NCBI GenBank assembly: GCA_017395635.1 | Contig: JAFQOE010000057.1 | Span: 17,096 to 81,095, forward strand | Direction of reading: 5' to 3' | Origin: Lachnospiraceae bacterium | GTDB lineage: Bacteria; Bacillota; Clostridia; Lachnospirales; Lachnospiraceae | DNA length: 64,000 nucleotides | Shown here: positions 8,110 to 15,300 of the stretch, piece by piece | Layout: every line of letters begins with the position of its first letter | Position numbering within the stretch: position 1 is the stretch's first letter | Notes under the pieces: model-generated | What the model saw: only the letters and a program-made list of their open reading frames with translations | Told to the model about the DNA's origin: nothing | Databases searched by the model: none | Made by a program: the position numbers and the translations under genes

Positions 8110-8140
8110 AATGGACACGAGGTTTTCGTGTCCATTCTTT
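8110..8140. terminator. Bidirectional terminator between ddh and mscL
   Basis: Stem ATGGACACGA/TCGTGTCCAT (8111-8120, 8126-8135) with loop GGTTT, T-rich on the plus side (TCTTTCTTTT) and TTTTATT on the minus side. It serves the convergent genes ddh and mscL. Confidence 0.75.
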
Positions 8141-8162
8141 CTTTTATATTATACTCTATAAC

Positions 8163-8564
8163 CTACTCCACATCAGATGTACAGTGCATGCATTTTACTG
8201 CATCAATAGGAATTTCCGCTTTACAGTATGGGCATGTTTTGGTTGTTGGTTCAGCCTCTTCTTCTTTTTTACCAAGTGTCATAGCCTTGTTGATTGCCTT
8301 TACCATACAGAACAGAACAAATGCAAGGATGATAAAGTTGATTACAGAAGAAAGAAATGCTGTTCCGTAACCGGTAACCTGTGACCAGGTATATAGTTTG
8401 AAACTTGTACCACCTGTAACCCAGAATAAAAACGGATTGATAACATTTTCTGTGAAAGAAGTAACAATTCCTGTAAATGCACCTCCGATAATAACACCGA
8501 CTGCCATGTCCATTACGTTACCTTTGAGGGCAAAGGCTTTAAAATCTTCTGAAAATTTCTTCAT
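8163..8564 (-). CDS. mscL: Large-conductance mechanosensitive channel MscL with C-terminal zinc ribbon
   Basis: 133 residues. It begins MKKFSEDFKAFALKGNVMDMAVGVIIGGAF, the MscL N-terminal helix and gate-forming TM1. A periplasm-side loop and TM2 follow (VINFIILAFVLFCMVKAINKAM, about residues 70-91). MscL opens under membrane tension to release solutes during hypo-osmotic shock. Instead of a plain helical tail, the C-terminus carries CPYCKAEIPIDAVKCMHCTSDV, a four-Cys zinc-ribbon-like module. The start at 8564 is set by AAAGGAG nine bases upstream; an upstream ATG at 8603 lacks an RBS. It is a monocistronic minus-strand gene with a terminator shared with ddh. Confidence 0.92.
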   Translation of the reverse strand: MKKFSEDFKAFALKGNVMDMAVGVIIGGAFTGIVTSFTENVINPFLFWVTGGTSFKLYTWSQVTGYGTAFLSSVINFIILAFVLFCMVKAINKAMTLGKKEEEAEPTTKTCPYCKAEIPIDAVKCMHCTSDVE

Positions 8565-8767
8565 GTGTGAAATCTCCTTTGTATGTTGTATTATGTATAT
8601 CATAATAAATTATCGGTATTTTCTGAAATGAAAATTATACATAGTTGCAATTTATTTATCCTAGTGTGAAATTCATATTGTGGGAGGTCGAAAAAAATGA
8701 TATAACAAGAGATGTGATATGCATAATGCGTTTCATGATAAATTATGGAATATGGGAGAAAATGATA

Positions 8768-9487
8768 ATGGGCTTACAGCTAAAAGGAGAATCAAACAAT
8801 ACAGAGAACAAAAGAAATAATGAACAGAATAATCCATGGGATGTGCCGGGACAAAGGGCTGTTTTAGATATAGAAGAACCGAAAGTAATCTATAATACTT
8901 CTATGGCAGAAACACAAGCAAAGCAAAAGGGTAATGGAGAGATTGTAGGAACAATAATTAAGATAATTATTATTTTTATGATCTGCGGTTTGGTGGTTTT
9001 TGCGGGTAAGAAATTGGCTTCTGTGCTTGTACCGGAAGGGCAAGATATCACTACAATGTTAACTTGGAAGGAAAATGAGATTTCTACAAGTTTGGAGGAG
9101 GTATTTGTGGATAATCCGGGATGGACTACTAATGTATATCATTATTCGAAAGGAAACATTGCTGTCAAAGGAGCTGAGGATATAGGTGTTGTATATATTG
9201 ATGGTAGACAGATAGGTGTGCATATTGCCAGCAAGAAATATACCATTTTTGGTGTTCAGGTAGGAGATGGCGAAAAACATATGTATGATAATACGACATA
9301 TCCATTTGATTCATTTATATCAATTGTAGATACAATTAATGGTGGGCGATCTACACTTTATATTTATTATAATAATAGTAGGAATGATTGTATTTTTTTC
9401 AAAATTAACAGTAGCACTAATAGAATAGAAAGTATGACATATTATTCGGATTTTAGAAAAGTTACAGAGAAACTGGATACATTTTAG
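8768..9487 (+). CDS. Single-pass membrane protein of unknown function
   Basis: 239 residues, not recognised. The first ~55 residues are hydrophilic and Asn-rich. One transmembrane segment follows at about 60-85 (IVGTIIKIIIIFMICGLVVFAG). The ~150-residue remainder has alternating hydrophobic pattern (VFVDNPGWTTNVYHYS, IGVVYIDGRQIGVHIA, ISIVDTINGGRSTLYIYY) and is probably a small extracytoplasmic beta-rich domain. The ATG at 8768 has GGGAG nine bases upstream; earlier in-frame starts have no RBS. The NUDIX gene begins 19 bases downstream and is likely co-transcribed, but no functional link is evident. Confidence 0.75.
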   Translation: MGLQLKGESNNTENKRNNEQNNPWDVPGQRAVLDIEEPKVIYNTSMAETQAKQKGNGEIVGTIIKIIIIFMICGLVVFAGKKLASVLVPEGQDITTMLTWKENEISTSLEEVFVDNPGWTTNVYHYSKGNIAVKGAEDIGVVYIDGRQIGVHIASKKYTIFGVQVGDGEKHMYDNTTYPFDSFISIVDTINGGRSTLYIYYNNSRNDCIFFKINSSTNRIESMTYYSDFRKVTEKLDTF

Positions 9488-9506
9488 GTGATAGGAGGAG
9501 AATTGT

Positions 9507-10040
9507 ATGGAACCGGTTAAGAGATTGAATAGGGAACTTCGTGCACAAGGAACAGTGATAGGACTTTACAAAGACACAGTGGAAGTAAATGGTCATATAG
9601 CAGAGTGGGATTATATCCATCATGATGGAGCTGCGGCTGTGGTAGCAGTTAATGAAGATGGAAAGTTGATGATGGTGCGTCAGTATCGCAATGCATTAGA
9701 TCGTTTTACGTTAGAACTTCCGGCCGGTAAGCTGGATGAACCGGATGAACCAACCTTGGAATGTGCGAAGAGGGAGTTGGAAGAAGAGACCGGTTATAAG
9801 AGCGATAATTTTGAATATCTTCTTACGGTGAATACAACTGTTGCATTCTGTAATGAAAAGATTGATATTTATCTTGCAAGGGATTTGGTAAAGAGCGAGC
9901 AGAACTTGGACGAGGATGAAGAAATTAATGTAGAACTGTGGGATGTTCAAGATTTGAAACAGATGATATATGAGGGAAAGATTACGGATGGAAAAACTGT
10001 TGCGGCTATTATGACCTATGCTGCAAAATACCAGATTTAA
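9507..10040 (+). CDS. NUDIX hydrolase, ADP-ribose pyrophosphatase type
   Basis: 177 residues. The NUDIX box is clear: ELPAGKLDEPDEPTLECAKRELEEETGY, with the REL-EEETG metal-binding helix. The preceding MMVRQYRNALDRFTLELPAGK matches ADP-ribose pyrophosphatases (NudF/YqkG group), which hydrolyse ADP-ribose to AMP and ribose-5-phosphate. The N-terminal beta-rich part (GTVIGLYKDTVEVNGHIAEWDYIHH) fits that group's dimerisation domain. RBS ATAGGAGGAGAATTGT precedes the ATG. Family assignment is firm; the exact substrate is inferred. Confidence 0.9.
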   Translation: MEPVKRLNRELRAQGTVIGLYKDTVEVNGHIAEWDYIHHDGAAAVVAVNEDGKLMMVRQYRNALDRFTLELPAGKLDEPDEPTLECAKRELEEETGYKSDNFEYLLTVNTTVAFCNEKIDIYLARDLVKSEQNLDEDEEINVELWDVQDLKQMIYEGKITDGKTVAAIMTYAAKYQI

Positions 10041-10063
10041 TAGAGTAGATAAGAGGATTAACA

Positions 10064-10294
10064 TTGGAAAATTCATATCGTTTTTTTGAAAATAGAGAAT
10101 GTCAGTACTACCCCTGTCATCAAGATATAGACACTATCAATTGTTTGTTTTGCTACTGTCCATTGTATAATATGGAACGATGTTTGGGCAATTCACAGAA
10201 TGTAGTGATAAATGGACGAAATGTGAGAGATTGTAAGAATTGTAGCTTTCCGCATCAGCCGGAGAACTATGATAAGATTATGGACTGTTTGTAA
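10064..10294 (+). CDS. Cysteine-rich small-domain protein
   Basis: 76 residues with nine cysteines in pairs (CQYYPCHQ, CLFCYCPLY, CLGN, CKNCSFPH), matching the 'cysteine-rich small domain' family often found near cobalamin genes, probably metal-binding. The start is TTG at 10064 after AAGAGG; it lies 23 bases after the NUDIX gene and is likely co-transcribed with it. The stop codon (10292-10294) is embedded in a copy of the dispersed palindrome (10291-10317). No cobalamin genes are nearby, so the role is open. Confidence 0.78.
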   Translation: MENSYRFFENRECQYYPCHQDIDTINCLFCYCPLYNMERCLGNSQNVVINGRNVRDCKNCSFPHQPENYDKIMDCL

Positions 10295-10317
10295 CTGTGA
10301 GGGTGCTGAGGAGTTAT
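10291..10317. repeat. Short palindromic repeat overlapping a stop codon
   Basis: GTAACTGTGAGGGTGCTGA...GGAGTTAT, a diverged copy of the GTAACTAT/ATAGTTAC palindrome. Its TAA forms the stop codon of the Cys-rich gene. Confidence 0.55.
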
Positions 10318-10326
10318 GAAACTTTG

Positions 10327-10364
10327 AAAAAAGATAGGTATCATATTGATAGCCTATCTTTTTT
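10327..10364. terminator. Bidirectional terminator before uppP end
   Basis: AAAAAAGATAGG (ending 10338) pairs with CCTATCTTTTTT (10353-10364), with an inner TATCA/TGATA extension. T-runs occur on both strands, serving the Cys-rich gene and the convergent uppP. Confidence 0.85.
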
Positions 10365-10393
10365 AGAATTCTTTGTTAAATGTTTCATTTAAC

Positions 10394-11290
10394 TTAATTG
10401 ATAAATAGAAAATATAACAATACAATAATACCGAGTACGATTCGATACCAGCCAAAAACCTTAAAGTCATGCTTCTTGATATATCCCATTAAGAACTTGA
10501 TTGCAAGAATGGATACACCGAATGCAACTAGCATGCCGACAATTAATACCCCAAGTTCGGTGCCTGTAAAGGAAAGTCCGAATTTTAATAGTTTCAAAAG
10601 ACTTGCACCAAACATAACCGGAATCGCAAGGAAAAATGTAAATTCTGCTGCAAGTTCTCTTGATGTTCCGATTAAGATTCCGCCGATGATGGTGGAGCCT
10701 GAACGGGATGTACCAGGAATTAAAGAAAGAACCTGAAACACACCGATTAAAAATGCATCTTTAAAAGTTAGGCTTTCTAATGATTCGATACGTGGAGTAC
10801 GCTTTTTGTTATAATTCTCGATTACAATAAAAACAACACCATAAAGGATTAATGCAAGAGAAACTACTGTTGCATTGTGAAGATGTTCTTCCATCCAATC
10901 GTCTAATGGAAGACCGACAATCATTGCCGGAACACAGGCTAATACAATTTTGAACCACAATACAATTTTATCCATATAACAGTAGTTGTTGCAGAATGTC
11001 TGTACCATTTTCATACTATTATTGGTTGGTTCTTTTTTGAACCAATTGGAACCGGTTGCTGTTTTCTTGGTGTGGAAAGGCCATAGTTTTTCCCAGTATA
11101 GAACTACGACTGCAAGAATCGCACCTAACTGGATGACAACGTTGAACATTTCCATAAATGCTTCACTTTGATGGAGTTTTACAAATTCGTCCACAAGAAT
11201 CAGATGACCTGTACTACTGATAGGAAGCCATTCGGTAATTCCTTCTACGATTCCTAATAAGATTACTTTTAACCATTCTAATATATTCAT
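10394..11290 (-). CDS. uppP: Undecaprenyl-diphosphatase (bacitracin resistance protein)
   Basis: 298 residues of very hydrophobic sequence with several predicted transmembrane segments. UppP dephosphorylates undecaprenyl pyrophosphate at the membrane, recycling the lipid carrier for peptidoglycan and other polymers, and overproduction gives bacitracin tolerance. Signature motifs are present: [20 protein letters not shown] near the N-terminus, and [17 protein letters not shown] at about residues 190-206. A ~40-residue loop with charged residues ([18 protein letters not shown]) lies between the second and third membrane spans, slightly longer than in the shortest homologues. RBS GAAGGAGGG precedes the ATG at 11290. 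Monocistronic. Confidence 0.95.
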   Translation of the reverse strand: MNILEWLKVILLGIVEGITEWLPISSTGHLILVDEFVKLHQSEAFMEMFNVVIQLGAILAVVVLYWEKLWPFHTKKTATGSNWFKKEPTNNSMKMVQTFCNNYCYMDKIVLWFKIVLACVPAMIVGLPLDDWMEEHLHNATVVSLALILYGVVFIVIENYNKKRTPRIESLESLTFKDAFLIGVFQVLSLIPGTSRSGSTIIGGILIGTSRELAAEFTFFLAIPVMFGASLLKLLKFGLSFTGTELGVLIVGMLVAFGVSILAIKFLMGYIKKHDFKVFGWYRIVLGIIVLLYFLFIN

Positions 11291-11628
11291 GATAGAACCC
11301 TCCTTCTATATTTTGTTCATAAAGTATATTTAAGTAATTGTGAAACTCACAAAAATCGTCGTTGACTTGTGTAAGTTTGGTAATTGACTATAAAGTATAT
11401 TCAAGAAAATGAGATATATTAATATAGAATCAATATCTGTGATATTTCATTGAATATACACTGCTACATTATCCCACTTTTTAGTGTAAAGGGCAAGATA
11501 TTTAATTCATTGATAAAGTGCTTGGTTCTGAAAAGTTACATTTTATCTAAACCGTTTGTGGTACCATGACAGATTCTGTCACAATTTTCATTTTAAAATA
11601 ATATAAAGAAATATGGAGGGTGATTTGA
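11291..11628. other. AT-rich intergenic region, nothing firmly identified
   Basis: 338 bases between divergent uppP and the Rpn-like gene. It must hold promoters for both. I see a small TGACAG-ATT-CTGTCA hairpin near 11568-11582 but no recognisable RNA gene or operator. Confidence 0.4.
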
Positions 11629-12513
11629 TTGAGCAGTAATGTGAAATTAAAGGATTATTTTCCAATGTTGAGAACGAGAGAAAAAATCCTTGTGGATATC
11701 AAGAACAGGAAAGAGCTTAGAGAAATTTATAGTCATTGGAAAGATTATGAACAGGAGAATGGCAGTATTGCTAATGTGGAAATACAAAAAATTGGATATA
11801 TGTTTCCGGGAGAGCGTGCTGCCTGCTATTCTGCAGATTTACTATTGCGACAATATAGAAGACTTCGTGACAAAAAGAAAAAGAAGTTTACATATAAGGA
11901 TATTAAGCCGGTGTATGTTGTGGTGTTGTTCGAAAAAAGTCCGGAAGAATTTGGACAATTTACAAGTGATTATATTCATTATGTGAAACCACAATCTAAC
12001 ACAGGAATCCGAGTAAATTTATTGCAGGAATACTACTTTGTATCTCTTGACAACTTTAAGGAAAAAATGCAAAATGAGGGTATAACTAATAAACTGGAAG
12101 CATGGTTGACGTTTTTGTGTACAGATGACCCGGAAGATATAGTAAAGTTGATTCTTAAATATCCGGAATTTAAATCATTATATGAAGATGCGTACCAGCT
12201 TTGTCTGAATGTTGAGAAGGTGATGGGGATGTTTTCGCAGGAATTGAGAATGTTAGATGTGAATACGACACAATTCATGATTGATACGATGCAGGAGAAG
12301 ATGGAAAAACTGCAGGAGAAAGAGGCAGAGTTGCGCGATCTGTTAGAAGAGAAAAATCGAGAAAAAACAAAGTTGCAAGGAGTGTTGGATGACTTGCAGA
12401 CAAAGCTAGCAGAACAAGACGAAGAGAAAACGGAGTTGCAAGGGAAATGTAATGAACAGGCAGATTTGATTCTGCAACTACAGACAAAGTTACAAGAAGC
12501 AGGCATTGAATAG
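11629..12513 (+). CDS. Rpn-type PD-(D/E)XK nuclease/transposase-like protein, internally deleted
   Basis: 294 residues. The sequences KLKDYFPMLRTREKIL, NGSIANVEIQKIGYMFPGERAACYSADLLLRQY, VLFEKSPEEFGQF and KVMGMFSQELRMLD are typical of the Lachnospiraceae Rpn family (PD-(D/E)XK nucleases annotated as putative transposases). The C-terminal ~70 residues are a coiled coil (EKMEKLQEKEAELRDLLEEK). Typical members have roughly 80 more residues between the first ~40 residues and NGSIANVEIQ, including the catalytic Asp strand; here HWKDYEQE runs straight into NGSIANVEIQ. The E-x-Q of the active site remains but the Asp appears lost, so the protein is probably inactive. The start is TTG with GGAGGG eight bases upstream. 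The full-length comparison is from memory. Confidence 0.75.
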   Translation: MSSNVKLKDYFPMLRTREKILVDIKNRKELREIYSHWKDYEQENGSIANVEIQKIGYMFPGERAACYSADLLLRQYRRLRDKKKKKFTYKDIKPVYVVVLFEKSPEEFGQFTSDYIHYVKPQSNTGIRVNLLQEYYFVSLDNFKEKMQNEGITNKLEAWLTFLCTDDPEDIVKLILKYPEFKSLYEDAYQLCLNVEKVMGMFSQELRMLDVNTTQFMIDTMQEKMEKLQEKEAELRDLLEEKNREKTKLQGVLDDLQTKLAEQDEEKTELQGKCNEQADLILQLQTKLQEAGIE

Positions 12514-12524
12514 TGTATTGAAAT

Positions 12525-12557
12525 AAGGCAGATAGTGTTTGCTATCTGCCTTTGTTT
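12525..12557. terminator. Bidirectional terminator
   Basis: AAGGCAGATAG/CTATCTGCCTT stem (12525-12535, 12542-12552) with loop TGTTTG, T-rich downstream. It serves the Rpn-like gene and the convergent small membrane-protein gene. Confidence 0.8.
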
Positions 12558-12808
12558 TAGATTTTGGATTCTGTTTGGGATGCGTTGGTAGGATTTTCTT
12601 CCGTTGTTGTATCCGTTGTAGAAGGAATTGGAACCAATACCGATAATAAAAATAGGATAATGATAACCACTAGCGAACCGATAACAACTGTTTTGGTGTT
12701 AGCCTTGCTAATATCAGGATATCCGGTTTTGGCAATTTTCTTTTCAATAGACTCGATAGTATCTTCTGTTTCGGTTGTGTCAAAGTTTTGTTCGCTTTCT
12801 GGTCTCAT
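12557..12808 (-). CDS. Small single-pass membrane protein
   Basis: 83 residues, not recognised. An acidic N-terminus (RPESEQNFDTTETEDTIESIEKKI) precedes one transmembrane segment at about residues 38-60 (TVVIGSLVVIIILFLLSVLVPIP) and a Thr/Asn-rich tail. The ATG at 12808 is chosen because GGAGG lies five bases upstream; the in-frame ATG at 12829 has no RBS. It follows the PH-domain gene by 23 bases on the same strand and is likely co-transcribed. Confidence 0.65.
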   Translation of the reverse strand: MRPESEQNFDTTETEDTIESIEKKIAKTGYPDISKANTKTVVIGSLVVIIILFLLSVLVPIPSTTDTTTEENPTNASQTESKI

Positions 12809-12831
12809 GTAGTCCTCCAAAATTAGCATGT

Positions 12832-13224
12832 TTAGTGCATGTCATCCGTATCGTCCATGTCGTTCGCATCATCAAAGGAATGCTCCATGAATTCACGGTT
12901 GGTAACCTTTTTAGCCATTCTCTGTTCTTCGATTAACTGGGATAACTGTTCTTTTACATCCTTTGGTTTCTTAATACTTACGATATCAAAATCACCCATA
13001 GTCTTGTCAGCGGAACAGCAGTGAATGGTTCCTACTCGGAAGATTCTCTGCCAAAAGCTTCTTCTAAGAGATACATCCATGATACGGTAAAGACGAACCT
13101 CATCTTCCACCTTGTTCAAAAATCCCGTTTCAATAAACAATCTTTCTTCATTCAAAGCATACTTGGTAAAAGAAAGTGGTAATCCCAAAAAAGTACGTTT
13201 CTTATCACTCCATAAATATTCCAT
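12832..13224 (-). CDS. PH-domain-like protein (bacterial bPH family)
   Basis: 130 residues. The segment FTKYALNEERLFIETGFLNKVEDEVRLYRIMDVSLRRSFWQRIFRVGTIHC is the hallmark of the bacterial PH (DUF304/bPH_2) domain: a beta-barrel with an 'R-l-rIqdV...R.. q-R-lfr.GTi' core. An acidic tail follows (FDDANDMDDTDDMH). Unlike most such proteins it has no membrane segments; the next gene could supply one. RBS TAGGAGGATTTTACC precedes the ATG. The fold is reasonably sure, the role unknown. Confidence 0.75.
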   Translation of the reverse strand: MEYLWSDKKRTFLGLPLSFTKYALNEERLFIETGFLNKVEDEVRLYRIMDVSLRRSFWQRIFRVGTIHCCSADKTMGDFDIVSIKKPKDVKEQLSQLIEEQRMAKKVTNREFMEHSFDDANDMDDTDDMH

Positions 13225-13344
13225 GGTAAAATCCTCCTAAAATAATAGAATGCCTTCTTGCTATATGCTATTTTATCAGATTTTTCGGATTTGTAAATTG
13301 TTGAATATTCAATACTCGTCCAAAATATTCCAGTAATAGAAAGG

Positions 13345-13373
13345 TTGCGCCTTAATTCATTTAAGGTTATAAT
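13345..13373 (+). promoter_or_regulatory. SigA-type promoter upstream of the amidase leader
   Basis: TTGCGC (13345-13350), 17-base spacer, TATAAT (13368-13373). A short palindrome CCTTAATTCATTTAAGG fills most of the spacer. The transcript would start near 13380 and run into the leader terminator at 13473. Confidence 0.6.
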
Positions 13374-13406
13374 AAATGATATATGATTGTTTAGTGTTGA
13401 ATAATT

Positions 13407-13433
13407 ATAACGATGAAGATACTCAACAGTTAC
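13407..13433. repeat. Short palindromic repeat
   Basis: ATAACGATGAAGATACTCA...CAGTTAC, a copy of the dispersed palindrome, inside the leader of the amidase gene. Confidence 0.55.
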
Positions 13434-13439
13434 AATAAA

Positions 13440-13498
13440 ACCTCTATGGATAGTGAATAATATTAGTAACTTAGAGGGAGTTCATACTCCCTCTTTTG
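13440..13498 (+). promoter_or_regulatory. Attenuator-like leader with terminator before the amidase gene
   Basis: AGAGGGAGT (13473-13481)/ACTCCCTCT (13486-13494) with a four-base loop and TTTTG tail forms a good intrinsic terminator 35 bases before the amidase ATG, yet no plus-strand gene precedes it after 12513. ACCTCTA (13440-13446) can pair with TTAGAGG, the 5' arm of the terminator, as a competing antiterminator. Transcription would start at the 13345-13373 promoter. Confidence 0.5.
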
Positions 13499-13533
13499 TT
13501 ATGTGATTAGGAATGATATAAGGAGAAGATAAA

Positions 13534-15174
13534 ATGCGAAAATTCAAAGGATTTCTTACATGGGCATTGGTTGCAAGTATGCTGTGCAGTTCCTTTGTTC
13601 CATTACAATATGCAAAGGCGAATACCATATCTGGTGCGACTACAGAAACGGAGAATGACACAACGGAAGAAATTACAGAAAACAATAATATTACAACAGA
13701 GGATTCTACAGAAAATGATACAACACAAGAGTCAGAACCAGCTTTGTCGGATTCTGAAAAAGTGGTATCACAACTTTCACCGATTACTGCTAAGGTTATT
13801 GTGATTGATCCGGGACATTGTAACACACATTCCGGTGCTTATGGCAATAGATTAAGAGAAGAGGTTGTTGCATTAGATATTTCAAAAGCGTGTGTGAACA
13901 ATTTGAAAAAGTATGGAGATGTGACCGTTTATATGACCCGTGAAGATGGTTCCTGTTGTAGAGAGTTGGAATTGGGAGATTGTCTGATAGCCAGAAATAA
14001 TTATGCTAAAGTTTTAGATGCAGACTTTTTAATTAGTATGCATTTAAATGCCGGGCGTACAAAAGGAGCCAATGTACTGACTGCATATCAGTCCGGATAT
14101 CATGATGAGATTCGCGTGGAAACGCAGAAATTTGGTAAGATTGCTCTTAAGGAGCTGAAAGCGTTGGGGATTGCAAATCGTGGATTGTTGCTTCGCAAAT
14201 CAGAGAACGGAACTCGTTATCCTGATGGATCGCTGGCGGATTATTATTCTATTGTCCGCAATGGTGTAAAGCAACAGATTCCCAGTGTAATTATTGAGCA
14301 TGGATACATAAGTAGTTCTTCCGACGTGTCAAAATTTTTTAGCACATCTGCTAAACGAAAGAAAGTAGGTAAGGCAGACGCAAAAGCGATTATATCTTAT
14401 TATGCTTTCAAGCAGTCTGTTATTGAGGGTGATTTCGAGAAAATTGATGGTAGTGTGTATTATGTAAATTCTAAAGGCAAAAAGGTGACCGGTTGGGTGA
14501 AGGTTGACGAGAAATGGTATTACCTTGATGAAAGAACAGGTAAACTTAGAACCGGATTTTTGGAATACGATGGTGAATTGGTATATCTGGCACCGGTAAC
14601 CGGCGAGATGGTAATTGGCTGGTTTGGTGTTGGAAGTGCGTCCTATCTTGCAAAAGGGAATGGTGCCGTAGTTCGTAATCAGACTCATACGGATGGTATT
14701 TACACCTATTTGTTTGATGCAACCGGTAAGCAGTTGAAGAAGGGGTTCCACACGATGAATGATGCAACCTACTATGTAGATAAGAAAAACAGAGTTGCTT
14801 CTGGCGTTGTGAAGGTGAATGGAAAGTATTATGGATTTGACACTGAGACAAAGCAGATGTTATATGGCTACCAAAAAGTAAGTGGAAAGTATTATTACTT
14901 TGATGAGACTACCGGTATAGCTGCAACTAAGCAGATGCTTAATATAGATGGCAAAAACTATTATTTTGGTAAGAAGGGGGCAAGAGCCACCGGTTGGGTA
15001 AAAATATCAGGAAGCAAATATTACTTTAATAAAAATGGTGCAATGGTCACAGGTTGGAAGAAAATAAGTGGCAAATACTATTACTTTAGTAAATCCACAG
15101 GAAAGATGCAAAAGAGTAAATGGATTGGAATGTATTATGTAAATTCTAAGGGCGTTCGTACGAAAAAACGCTAA
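13534..15174 (+). CDS. N-acetylmuramoyl-L-alanine amidase (Amidase_3) with cell-wall-binding repeats
   Basis: 546 residues, secreted. The signal peptide is residues 1-30 (LTWALVASMLCSSFVPLQYAKA). A Thr/Glu/Asn-rich linker spans 31-85. The zinc amidase domain covers about 88-290: VIVIDPGHCN (first ligand His), REEVVALDISKA (Glu), LISMHLNAG (His) and IEHGYIS (catalytic Glu region). From about 300 on there are roughly ten choline-binding-type repeats of the form GWVKVDEKWYYLDERTGKL. The enzyme would cleave the MurNAc-L-Ala bond while anchored non-covalently to the wall. RBS AAGGAGAAG. Its mRNA has a leader with a terminator, suggesting conditional expression. Confidence 0.92.
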   Translation: MRKFKGFLTWALVASMLCSSFVPLQYAKANTISGATTETENDTTEEITENNNITTEDSTENDTTQESEPALSDSEKVVSQLSPITAKVIVIDPGHCNTHSGAYGNRLREEVVALDISKACVNNLKKYGDVTVYMTREDGSCCRELELGDCLIARNNYAKVLDADFLISMHLNAGRTKGANVLTAYQSGYHDEIRVETQKFGKIALKELKALGIANRGLLLRKSENGTRYPDGSLADYYSIVRNGVKQQIPSVIIEHGYISSSSDVSKFFSTSAKRKKVGKADAKAIISYYAFKQSVIEGDFEKIDGSVYYVNSKGKKVTGWVKVDEKWYYLDERTGKLRTGFLEYDGELVYLAPVTGEMVIGWFGVGSASYLAKGNGAVVRNQTHTDGIYTYLFDATGKQLKKGFHTMNDATYYVDKKNRVASGVVKVNGKYYGFDTETKQMLYGYQKVSGKYYYFDETTGIAATKQMLNIDGKNYYFGKKGARATGWVKISGSKYYFNKNGAMVTGWKKISGKYYYFSKSTGKMQKSKWIGMYYVNSKGVRTKKR

Positions 15175-15197
15175 TTCTCAATACCGTAAGCAGGCAC

Positions 15198-15226
15198 TTG
15201 TGAAAATTGGTATTTTTTGGTAAAAT
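15198..15226 (+). promoter_or_regulatory. SigA-type promoter for glgP
   Basis: TTGTGA (15198-15203), 17-base spacer, TAAAAT (15221-15226), 75 bases before the glgP ATG. It lies in the intergenic gap after the amidase gene. Confidence 0.6.
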
Positions 15227-15300
15227 GTACTAAGTGCGTGGGTATTCTACGCAAAAGATATGGATATTTATCCTAATGTTTACAAGGAGGAAAGTAAGGA

